Positions 36,045-42,733 of a DNA stretch of 42,733 bases are shown one piece after another. A model generated the notes under the pieces. The model saw nothing but the letters and a program-made list of their open reading frames with translations, did no database searches and was not told the origin of the DNA. This DNA comes from an uncultured bacterium (GTDB lineage Bacteria; Spirochaetota; UBA4802; JAGODF01): positions 1 to 42,733 of the forward strand of contig CAKZSV010000059.1 of the NCBI GenBank assembly GCA_937921485.1. The letters are read 5' to 3'. The translations under genes and the position numbers were made by a program. Position 1 is the first letter of the stretch; every line of letters starts with the position of its first letter.

Positions 36045-36662
36045 ATGATTCATAAAAACGTTATTACCGATTTTTGCTCAAAAGAAAGCGAACCGAAAAT
36101 CGATCCCACCGCATTCATCCATCCGCTTGCGGCGGTCATTGGCAATGTTGAAATCGGGAAACGGGTGCTCGTGTCGCCGTTTGCTTCTGTGCGCGGTGAT
36201 GAAGGACAGCCGCTTTTTGTGGATGATGAATCGAACGTGCAGGATGGTGTCATCATCCATGCCCTTGAAACCGAAGAGCATGGAAAGCCTGTGGAAAAAA
36301 ATCTGGTGGAAGTAGATGGAAAAAAATACGCGGTGTATGTAGGGAAGCGCGTTTCGCTTGCGCATCAGGTACAGATACACGGCCCGGCGAGCGTGGGAGA
36401 TGACAGCTTCATCGGCATGCAGACGCTTGTGTTTAAATCCAAAGTCGGCAAAAACTGTGTGGTGGAACCCAAGTGCATTTTGCTCGGCGTCACCGTGGCG
36501 GACGGATACTATGTTCCTGCGGGCACGGTGCTGAAAAACCAGAAGGATGCGGATGCGCTGCCGAAAATCACCGACGACTATGTGTTTAAATCATTAAACA
36601 GGGGCGTGGTGCATGTGAACACCAGCCTTGCCGATGGCTATAATAAGGCGGGAATATCATAG
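36045..36662 (+). CDS. Cam-type gamma-class carbonic anhydrase
   Basis: 205 residues, left-handed beta-helix. FASVRGDEGQPLFV and NVQDGVIIHALETEEHG follow Methanosarcina Cam closely. Metal histidines are H72, H107 and H112. The Cam catalytic glutamates E62 and E84 correspond to E53 and E75, and R50/D52 match R59/D61. Most CamH and paaY-like homologues lack the E84 loop, so this copy is likely an active CO2 hydratase rather than an acyltransferase relative. No signal peptide is seen, unlike exported Cam. AAGGAG lies 7 bases before the ATG. It stands 86 bases after the glucosidase and may share its transcript. Confidence 0.88.
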   Translation: MIHKNVITDFCSKESEPKIDPTAFIHPLAAVIGNVEIGKRVLVSPFASVRGDEGQPLFVDDESNVQDGVIIHALETEEHGKPVEKNLVEVDGKKYAVYVGKRVSLAHQVQIHGPASVGDDSFIGMQTLVFKSKVGKNCVVEPKCILLGVTVADGYYVPAGTVLKNQKDADALPKITDDYVFKSLNRGVVHVNTSLADGYNKAGIS

Positions 36663-36700
36663 AATGTAACAGGCGTTCTGTGTGTGCAGAGGATATTTAT

Positions 36701-36730
36701 AAAAAAAGGCACCGATTTGTGATCGGTGCC
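36701..36730 (-). terminator. Rho-independent terminator of the minus-strand lipoprotein gene
   Basis: Perfect 9-bp stem GGCACCGAT (36708-36716) and ATCGGTGCC (36722-36730) with a 5-base loop. On the minus strand it is followed by seven T (36707-36701). It lies 46 bases after the lipoprotein stop. Confidence 0.9.
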
Positions 36731-36775
36731 ATGAAAGCAGCAATAAATCATCTTTAAGATAGTAATATTACATGA

Positions 36776-38014
36776 TCAATTCTTCCTTGCATGCACCACG
36801 AGCTTGTTGGGTTTCTGCTCTTTTACTTCAATCGAAAACCCGAACTTATCGGCCTTTGCCATAAGCTCCTGCGCGAGGTCGTGCGTTTTGCCGGCAAATT
36901 CAACTTCGATCTTGGCCGCAGTGCCGATCTGGCCGCGTGGATATACCTTGCTCACGCCGCGCACTCTGCCCTGAATGGCGTCGCGGAATTTGGTCATGTC
37001 GTTGAAGTTCAATCCTGATACTGTCATCATGATCATCCGCCCGGTGGCTGATTTAAGGAACTGACGCGTGATCTGATTCATGAAATCGCCGGATGCGAAT
37101 TTGCCTTCCTCGTCGTTTTTGCCGAGCATGTTTTTGCTTCCCAGGCAGTTCACGATGGCGTTTTTCGATGCGGTATCGGCGTCGATATGAACGCCCGGAG
37201 CATTGTGCACTTTCGAAGCAAGCACCCGTCCGGTATAGACATCAATCGCTTTGAGCATGATGTTTGCCTGTTTGGATTTCATATTTTTGGAATAGCCCGC
37301 GAGCGCTCCGGTCTGGTCGGTAGTTCGGGCGGTTCCGACGATAATCACTTCAGCGCCCAGATCATCGAGGAGGAGTTCCTGTACATCCTCGCCGATTTTA
37401 CCGTCCAGCGCCTTGCCCATTCTCGCACGCTCTTTACGAAGCAGCTCAGCCGTCATGGCCGAATCGACAAAATCAAAGCCGGCATTGCCCATAATGTCCA
37501 TCATGGCATGTTCGGTGACGGTCTCGCCGGGGTTTTTGTTCTGGCCGTCGAACGATTCTTTGACTAATATCATGAATTTCGGCCTGCCGTAATTTTTCAG
37601 GGTTGCTTCAATGGTTTCGTTTACGGCGGCGGGATATACTTCGCCTTTTATGGTCACGAAATACGCATCGCTCTCGGCGTATTCTTTCACAACTGTCCAG
37701 TTGCGCACCATGCCGGTGGATTTCGCTTCAACGATCGATTCGACAAGGGCAAAATCCTGCACAAGGGAACGCCCCTCAACTGTGGTGCCGAGCTTCGATT
37801 TAACCAGTTTGTTCATGGCATCGTCGATCGCGCGGTCGCGGGCCAGAGCTTTATCGCCGTCGAAAATCGACGCTATTCCGGTCGCTTCGCCGACCATTTC
37901 ATTATTTACGGGAGCGGACTGCTGACGTGCCGATTGTCTGCTCCCACCTCCGCAATACATCAAAGATACGGCGCACAGAACGGCGCACGCCCCGAGTGCA
38001 ATCCCTTTCTTCAT
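36776..38014 (-). CDS. LPP20/FlgT-like lipoprotein
   Basis: 412 residues. The signal peptide ends in SLMYC with C21 as the lipid site. The region about 40-135 (GEATGIASIFDGDKALARDRAIDDAMNKLV, then VVKEYAESDAYFVTIKGEV) has the pattern of LPP20/FlgT-N-type domains. A middle part (KFMILVKESFDG, then LGAEVIIVGTA) and a C-terminal domain (SGLNFNDMTKFRDAIQ, KIEVEFAGKTHDLA) resemble the FlgT M and C layout. The start is set by AAGGAG 10 bases before the ATG at 38014. It is probably an outer-membrane or periplasmic-face lipoprotein. No flagellar gene is adjacent. Confidence 0.72.
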   Translation of the reverse strand: MKKGIALGACAVLCAVSLMYCGGGSRQSARQQSAPVNNEMVGEATGIASIFDGDKALARDRAIDDAMNKLVKSKLGTTVEGRSLVQDFALVESIVEAKSTGMVRNWTVVKEYAESDAYFVTIKGEVYPAAVNETIEATLKNYGRPKFMILVKESFDGQNKNPGETVTEHAMMDIMGNAGFDFVDSAMTAELLRKERARMGKALDGKIGEDVQELLLDDLGAEVIIVGTARTTDQTGALAGYSKNMKSKQANIMLKAIDVYTGRVLASKVHNAPGVHIDADTASKNAIVNCLGSKNMLGKNDEEGKFASGDFMNQITRQFLKSATGRMIMMTVSGLNFNDMTKFRDAIQGRVRGVSKVYPRGQIGTAAKIEVEFAGKTHDLAQELMAKADKFGFSIEVKEQKPNKLVVHARKN

Positions 38015-38225
38015 AATACATTCTCCTTTCAATAAACTAATAGTGAATAATAGTAAGGCTGACGGCTGCAAAAACCCCATGCCGACTACACGGCAAGATC
38101 AACTGGATAAATATAACGATAGTTGAATGGAATCGTCAAACTATTTTTTTAAAAAAATGGGTATGGGAAAGACCGGGAAGGCAGATGTAATTTATGGAAT
38201 TGGGAGGAGGCGGTCCGCTTTGTGT

Positions 38226-38254
38226 TTGACAATTATTAAAATCCGGCGATATTC
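38226..38254 (+). promoter_or_regulatory. Putative promoter of the HEAT/pseudo-cyclase gene
   Basis: TTGACA (38226-38231) is followed 17 bases later by ATATTC (or GATATT at 16). It lies in the 273-base divergent gap 38015-38287, which holds no other recognisable gene or RNA. Confidence 0.45.
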
Positions 38255-38287
38255 GGAAATGTCGCGACTTTTTTCCGGAGAAAAAAC

Positions 38288-41200
38288 ATGGCAACTGATA
38301 TTTTACAGACAATAAAACTGGAAATAAGCAAAGGTTTTAAACTCCTTCCTTATGAACGCATCGCTCTGCATAGAATACTCGGATTGAGAAAATCGCCCGA
38401 GGGTATAAAAATTCTCATAGGCGATGTGTACAAAGACCCTCTTTTCAGGGAAAGTGCGCTGCGCGAACTGAAAAACCATGGCGGGGATGAAGTAAAAGCC
38501 GTATTTAGAGAACTTCTTTCCACCGACATTTCGCCCACGGAAATGGGGCATGTGCTGGACTATTTCGAAAAGTTTGCAAGCGGTGATGATCTGTCTCTGA
38601 TTCTGAAGCTCTGCGAGAAGTATCTTGCCGATGAAGACTCTTCAATTGCTGTGCGGGTATGTTGCGTGCTTGGGATTCGAGGCGGGAACAATTCGGCAGT
38701 CAGGGATTTTTTAAAGAAGCTGGCAAAAAATCCCGAGGTGAATATCACCGTCCGTTCCGCGGCTGTAGTTGCCGGTGCTTTTTTCGGGGATGTATCTCAG
38801 TCGGAAGAGCTTCTGCGGCAGGGGAACGAAGAAATTAACCGCGCGGTGTATAAATCTCTGGCCCTTCTGGCCGATAAAATACTCGCACAGGCGAAAGCAG
38901 CAAGGAAAGAAGAAGACCAGATGTTCACCTATAACCCTGAAGCGGAGGATAAGGCCATAATCGAGATCCGCGTGCTGCTCGGGAAAATGACGGTGCACTT
39001 CGAGGGGTATTCCACCAAAGTCAAAACCGAATTCATCAACGCCATGCTGGCGAGTAATCACAGGGAAACGCTTATCTATATTATGAAGGCGCTCACCGCG
39101 AACGATAACGAGCTGACGGAAAGCATTCTCTACGCAATATACGCGAATGTGGATAAACTCCGCGACCCGGACTCGCTTTTCAGAAGCCTGATATCCCTTT
39201 CGGTGGAAACCGCGCATCAAAATGCCATCATCGTCGAAATTTTCGAGCGCTATTTTACCGCCGTGCCGGAAACCAGAAAAAATGCGCTGATGCGGGATAA
39301 AATTTTCAATTATCTCATCGTTACGCTTGATACTTTTTTCGAAATATACCGCAAGGAATTCATGATTACAAGCGTGACGGAAAAAGATTTTCCGGAAAAT
39401 TTCCAGCAGGTCCGCAGATATATTTTGGAGAACTACAGCCCCGAAATCAAAAAGCGCATTATCCATTATCTTCGCAATCAGGACAAAAACACTATTCATC
39501 GCCTGCTTGAAGATCTTTCGGAACGCATTCCGTTTATGGCCACCGATGAAACCGGAGAATTTTCCATGCTTCTGGAAATTCTGTACGACGATGACCCCAA
39601 ATCGCGCGAGCTTTCCGCGATGCGCCTGGAAGATATTAACTTTGAGAAAAAGTATCTGCGCGACCGCATCATACGGCTCTGTGACATCATTGGCCGCCTG
39701 GGTCTTTCCGGCGCGGCGGCTTCGCTCGTGAAGATATATAATTATGTAAAGAAATATATTGACGAAGATATTGCCGATGCGGTTGCGAAGTGCCTTTCCG
39801 TGCTGAATTATTCGTACATGCTCGGCGAACTGGAAATCATGCTCGCCTCGGGTGAAATGCACGACCATCAGAGAAGCATAATGCTGCTTTCGCAGTTTTC
39901 GGACGCCCGTTCGCTTAACATCCTGCTCGATTATCTCCGGGAACGTGCGAATCAGCCTACCGACATCGTATTGGAAATACTGGAAATGCTTCTAAGGAGG
40001 GACCTCCATACCAACGTGACCGCAGCGGAAACATTTAAATCGGTTATTCAGGAAAATCAGGAGCCGGAAATCATCTGCCTGGCGATTCTTTGCCTGGGGC
40101 GTTGCGGCATCGATGGCGATCTTGAGTACTTGGATTCGATTTTCCGAAAATTCGATAAGAATGAAATTAAAGAAGCGGTCGTGCTGGGAATGGGTTTTAT
40201 TGTGGAATCTTCCACGACATTCAATAAACGCCATGTGATAGGGTATCTGCAGGAATACCTCAAAGAGCCGGGCATTAAAATACGCATCTACGCGTGCGCG
40301 CTTCTCATTGGGCTCGGGAACCGCGATGCGCTCCGGGCGATGAGGGATATGATGGTCATAAAAAATAAAAACATTCAGCGGGAAATTCTCCTTGTGATGG
40401 CGAATCAGAAATCGGTTGAGTTTTCGTATTTTCTCATTTCGCTTCTCAAAGAGGACTATGGAATATCCGGCGACATCATTTCCGCGCTCAAGGTTCTTCC
40501 CGATGAGGAACTTGGGGAGATCGACCATTTCATCGTCAATATCTTCAAAAAGTTTGAAACTCCTGATGTCGATTTGCTTGAAGGAAGCAGGACTTTGAAA
40601 TCAATCGATGATGAGCGCAATGTGAAATCGGTGGAAAAAAAAGCGATTGCTATTTTAATTATTGAGATATTTGGATTTAAGGAAATGCTTGAAACGTCCG
40701 GCATATCCGGGACGGCGGTACTGCTGGATACGGTGCGCGAACATGTTTTAGAGGAGATAGGCCTGTGCAAGGGTGTTGTGGCAACGATGGGAGAGGGGGT
40801 GGTGGTATCGTATTTTGCAGAAGCCAACCTTGCGTGCCAGGCGGTAATGAGGATAAAGAAGAATCTGGAGGAAGTCAATCTCCGCAGATCGCTTAAGGAA
40901 AAGGTCAATCTGCGCTCTGTCTTGATATCTGAAGAAAAGAAATTTCTCAAGGGTGAAATGATGTTTACCGATTCATTCCAGTACGGAATGCGTCGCGATA
41001 TACCCATGGAAAATCGAAATATCCTCGATGATGCAACCCGCCTTGCCGTAAAAGACAATTACCATGTCGAACCTCTTCCGGAAGTGCTCTTCCCTGAAGG
41101 GATGTTCTGGAGCGCACACTTCGAGCTGGTTTGCCCCGTGAATTTTCTTTCCACCGCAGAAGTGGTTCTGAAAAAATTTGTCGGGGAAGAGGAGGAGCGA

Positions 41201-41449
41201 AGAAGAATTCAGCAGCAGCTTGAGGAAGAGCTTCGGAAGCAGAAAAAAGGACAGCGCAATCCCACCGCGGTAGCGTACGCGCAGGCGCTGGAAAATATCG
41301 GGAAGATTCTGAAAAACGATTTGAACGAGGTAAATAAATATCTCCTCAGGAGATCCAGCGACAGGGAGCTCATCAATACCGTGAGTAAGATGCTTGCGAA
41401 TTCGTACAAGCGATACATTGTGGAGGTTTCAAAGATCATCGTTGAATAA
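38288..41449 (+). CDS. HEAT-repeat protein fused to a degenerate class III nucleotide cyclase domain
   Basis: 1053 residues with no signal peptide or membrane segment. Residues about 20-740 are helical HEAT-like repeats. Residues about 780-930 have the class III cyclase pattern: AIAILIIEIFGFKEML and VVATMGEGVVVSYF align with the metal motifs of active cyclases. Both metal aspartates are Glu (E793, E836), the base-reading Lys is A832, and no N/R transition-state motif is seen. A charged coiled coil (about 945-970) and a helical tail follow. It probably does not make cAMP and may instead bind nucleotide or act as a scaffold. GGAG lies 8 bases before the ATG. Its stop is one base from the convergent gene's stop. 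Confidence 0.78.
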   Translation: MATDILQTIKLEISKGFKLLPYERIALHRILGLRKSPEGIKILIGDVYKDPLFRESALRELKNHGGDEVKAVFRELLSTDISPTEMGHVLDYFEKFASGDDLSLILKLCEKYLADEDSSIAVRVCCVLGIRGGNNSAVRDFLKKLAKNPEVNITVRSAAVVAGAFFGDVSQSEELLRQGNEEINRAVYKSLALLADKILAQAKAARKEEDQMFTYNPEAEDKAIIEIRVLLGKMTVHFEGYSTKVKTEFINAMLASNHRETLIYIMKALTANDNELTESILYAIYANVDKLRDPDSLFRSLISLSVETAHQNAIIVEIFERYFTAVPETRKNALMRDKIFNYLIVTLDTFFEIYRKEFMITSVTEKDFPENFQQVRRYILENYSPEIKKRIIHYLRNQDKNTIHRLLEDLSERIPFMATDETGEFSMLLEILYDDDPKSRELSAMRLEDINFEKKYLRDRIIRLCDIIGRLGLSGAAASLVKIYNYVKKYIDEDIADAVAKCLSVLNYSYMLGELEIMLASGEMHDHQRSIMLLSQFSDARSLNILLDYLRERANQPTDIVLEILEMLLRRDLHTNVTAAETFKSVIQENQEPEIICLAILCLGRCGIDGDLEYLDSIFRKFDKNEIKEAVVLGMGFIVESSTTFNKRHVIGYLQEYLKEPGIKIRIYACALLIGLGNRDALRAMRDMMVIKNKNIQREILLVMANQKSVEFSYFLISLLKEDYGISGDIISALKVLPDEELGEIDHFIVNIFKKFETPDVDLLEGSRTLKSIDDERNVKSVEKKAIAILIIEIFGFKEMLETSGISGTAVLLDTVREHVLEEIGLCKGVVATMGEGVVVSYFAEANLACQAVMRIKKNLEEVNLRRSLKEKVNLRSVLISEEKKFLKGEMMFTDSFQYGMRRDIPMENRNILDDATRLAVKDNYHVEPLPEVLFPEGMFWSAHFELVCPVNFLSTAEVVLKKFVGEEEERRRIQQQLEEELRKQKKGQRNPTAVAYAQALENIGKILKNDLNEVNKYLLRRSSDRELINTVSKMLANSYKRYIVEVSKIIVE

Positions 41450-41450
41450 A

Positions 41451-41996
41451 TCAAACGGGCAGATCGACTGTCCTGTGTTTGATTTCCGCCATGCCGTTTT
41501 TTTTGAAATATTCAAATTCCTTTGAGGACATGAATCGCACTCTGTCCTGACCCTGAAAGAATGAGGCAAGCCTGCTCTTTTGAGCTTCGAATGGAATGTT
41601 CTTTGTGTCTGAAAGAGCGAAATGCAGCCCTCCGAAGAACACGAGCATGCCGGCAAATCCAGTTGCTGCCGCGATGATATCGGCCGGAGAGATTCGACCG
41701 GTAGAATGCAGGGAGAGATAAATCGCGAGCGCAATTGCGATGAGTATGATGGCTGCCATCAGGAGTTGTAATCCTTTTCGTCGAGGGGCAAAGAGGCAGT
41801 GTTTGCAATAGCCGAAAGGAATTTCTTCGACATCAGCAAATCGCGTGATTATTTTCTGATGAACCCGCCGAATCTGTCGGGTCCCTTCAGTGAAATAATC
41901 GGTTCGCACTTCCTGCGTTTCGGGCTCTTCTTCCCGCGCGCGATAAATGATGAAAACATTATCGGTTTGATTTCCGCATATGATGCATTGTTCCAT
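41451..41996 (-). CDS. Zinc-ribbon two-TM membrane protein of unknown function
   Basis: 181 residues. Two Cys pairs, C4/C7 (CIICG) and C64/C67 (CKHC), form a likely zinc ribbon. Two membrane helices (about 75-95 and 105-127) follow, and then a basic soluble tail of about 50 residues. AGGAG precedes the ATG at 41996. No family is recognised. It is convergent with the HEAT gene. Confidence 0.65.
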   Translation of the reverse strand: MEQCIICGNQTDNVFIIYRAREEEPETQEVRTDYFTEGTRQIRRVHQKIITRFADVEEIPFGYCKHCLFAPRRKGLQLLMAAIILIAIALAIYLSLHSTGRISPADIIAAATGFAGMLVFFGGLHFALSDTKNIPFEAQKSRLASFFQGQDRVRFMSSKEFEYFKKNGMAEIKHRTVDLPV

Positions 41997-42173
41997 GATT
42001 TTGCTCCTGTGATAATGAGACCGATTTTCATTTAAGATAACGGCTCTGATGGTGCGCTTATGAGAAAATGTTCGTAAAATGGATTTTCAGGCTCACATGG
42101 TGTATATATTTTTCAAGCTTTTTTATGGTATGCAGATTGCCTGGTGAGGAGAAATTCTTGAAGGAGGTACACA

Positions 42174-42310
42174 ATGTTTTGATATTGCAATCAGAATGTG
42201 ATGGTAAATGATATCAAGAACGACAGCATCGATGATATCGGGTGTTTCAGAATGATCTGGTAGAGTTTGAAATGCATCATCCTCTGGTTGCAATCCGAAA
42301 TTTTGATTGA
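42174..42310 (+). pseudogene. Possible gene remnant in the region before the CRISPR array
   Basis: A strong Shine-Dalgarno AAGGAGG (42161-42167) precedes an ATG at 42174 that stops after two codons. A frame from 42201 reads MVNDIKNDSIDDIGCF, then after a -1 shift at 42251 reads NDLVEFEMHHPLVAIRNFD to a stop at 42310. The composition looks protein-like, so this may be a frameshifted small gene. No family is recognised. It could also be chance in a leader region. Confidence 0.25.
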
Positions 42311-42624
42311 CAGAATTTTTTGCATTGGGTGAAGTACCTTCAGATTTGCATGATCTTTGAAAACTTCATAGAACGTCGCAAAAAAAGTTTGCGGTATTTT
42401 TAAACAACGAAATTTTATTTTTGATGATTTTTTAGCCTTCCGCGAACCTCATCGGGCGACATAATATGCCGAAAATCGGGGGAGGTTCGCGGAAAATTAG
42501 GCCTGAAGGGTTCAGGAGTTACAAATCGCGGGGGTATTTTTGAACATTTTTCGCTATTTTGTTCAATAGGTTCGCGGAAAGAGGGGTCTAACTCCTGGAT
42601 TTTTCAGGACTTAGGATGGGTGCT
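42311..42624 (+). promoter_or_regulatory. CRISPR leader region with inverted and direct repeats
   Basis: A/T-rich non-coding DNA immediately before the first repeat. TTCCGCGAACCTC (42438-42450) and GAGGTTCGCGGAA (42482-42494) are exact 13-bp inverses. The core AGGTTCGCGGAAA recurs directly at 42568-42580. Further inverted pairs are CAGGAGTTA (42513-42521) with TAACTCCTG (42589-42597), and CCTGAA/TTCAGG (42502-42516). No ORF of note. Confidence 0.6.
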
Positions 42625-42733
42625 GTCAGAATTTCTCCCCGCTGATAGGGGATTGCGACTAAGTATGGAACCGAAGAAGATTTTTTGTTTAAAACAAAGG
42701 TCAGAATTTCTCCCCGCTGATAGGGGATTGCGA
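42625..42733 (+). CRISPR. Start of a CRISPR array (two repeats, one spacer, cut by the window end)
   Basis: Two identical repeats begin at 42625 and 42700, a period of 75. The first is 35 bases if it runs from GTC to GAC (42625-42659); the second is cut after 34 bases. The spacer is then 40 bases (42660-42699). Each repeat has an inner hairpin TCCCC/GGGGA with loop GCTGATA, and ends GGGGATTGCGAC, resembling the ATTGAAAC-type 3' handle of type I and III repeats. That indicates transcription to the right, with the leader on the left. No cas gene is in the window. Confidence 0.9.

Noticed and set aside
38711..39868. 385-codon open frame on the minus strand
   Set aside because: Antisense to the HEAT-repeat gene and rich in His/Arg/Phe, as expected for a shadow of helical repeats. 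No start signal.

Overview
The window reads as the chromosome of a spirochaete-like bacterium, probably close to Leptospirales. This is inferred from family make-up only: two proteins resembling the Leptospira-rich DUF1564 family, several lipoproteins with relaxed lipoboxes, a FecR/PEGA/PQQ mosaic protein, class III cyclases and PAS-rich hybrid histidine kinases. No rRNA or core phylogenetic marker set is present to fix the taxonomy. Most of the window is ordinary chromosome. The accessory-looking parts are around 27-29 kb, 31-34.3 kb and the right edge.

Layout. 0.1-4 kb: a nitronate monooxygenase-like flavoenzyme and a TetR regulator diverge from a shared promoter/operator, followed by a large OYE-type FMN/4Fe-4S/FAD reductase. 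4-5.1 kb: tsaE-tsaB for tRNA t6A. 5.2-8.1 kb: a four-PAS hybrid kinase. 8.2 kb: first DUF1564-like gene. 8.8-12.2 kb: ygiQ-type radical SAM gene, glyA, acpS. 12.4-18.3 kb: an envelope/cAMP block (membrane adenylate cyclase overlapping a FecR-Ig-PEGA-PQQ protein, then an SH3 lipoprotein). 18.4-20.9 kb: tRNA-Ser, dnaX, ybaB, recR on the minus strand. 21.1-23.1 kb: MORN lipoprotein and an AICAR-transformylase-type PurH lacking the IMP cyclohydrolase half. 23.2-26.9 kb: PadR plus a Cys-nucleophile alpha/beta hydrolase, then a secreted S1-type protease. 27.3-31 kb: a bacterial CULT (cereblon-type) protein, a TtcA-like tRNA thiolase, a Cys-mirror secreted microprotein and a second hybrid kinase. 31.2-34.3 kb: tRNA-Ala, a decayed ORF, the second DUF1564-like gene with the same promoter, a histidine phosphatase, a nitroreductase and vapBC. 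34.3-38 kb: GH13 glucosidase, Cam-type gamma carbonic anhydrase, LPP20-like lipoprotein. 38.3-42 kb: a HEAT-repeat protein fused to a degenerate nucleotide cyclase, and a zinc-ribbon membrane protein. 42.0-42.7 kb: non-coding DNA with inverted repeats leading into the first two repeats of a CRISPR array cut by the window edge.

The most notable items are: (i) the CULT-domain protein, which keeps the complete tri-Trp cage and four zinc cysteines; (ii) the HEAT/pseudo-cyclase fusion, with both metal aspartates changed to glutamate; (iii) the paired DUF1564-like genes that share promoter as well as coding sequence; (iv) the CRISPR array start with a structured leader; and (v) two probable leaderless genes. 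No cas gene lies in the window, so any interference machinery must be outside it.
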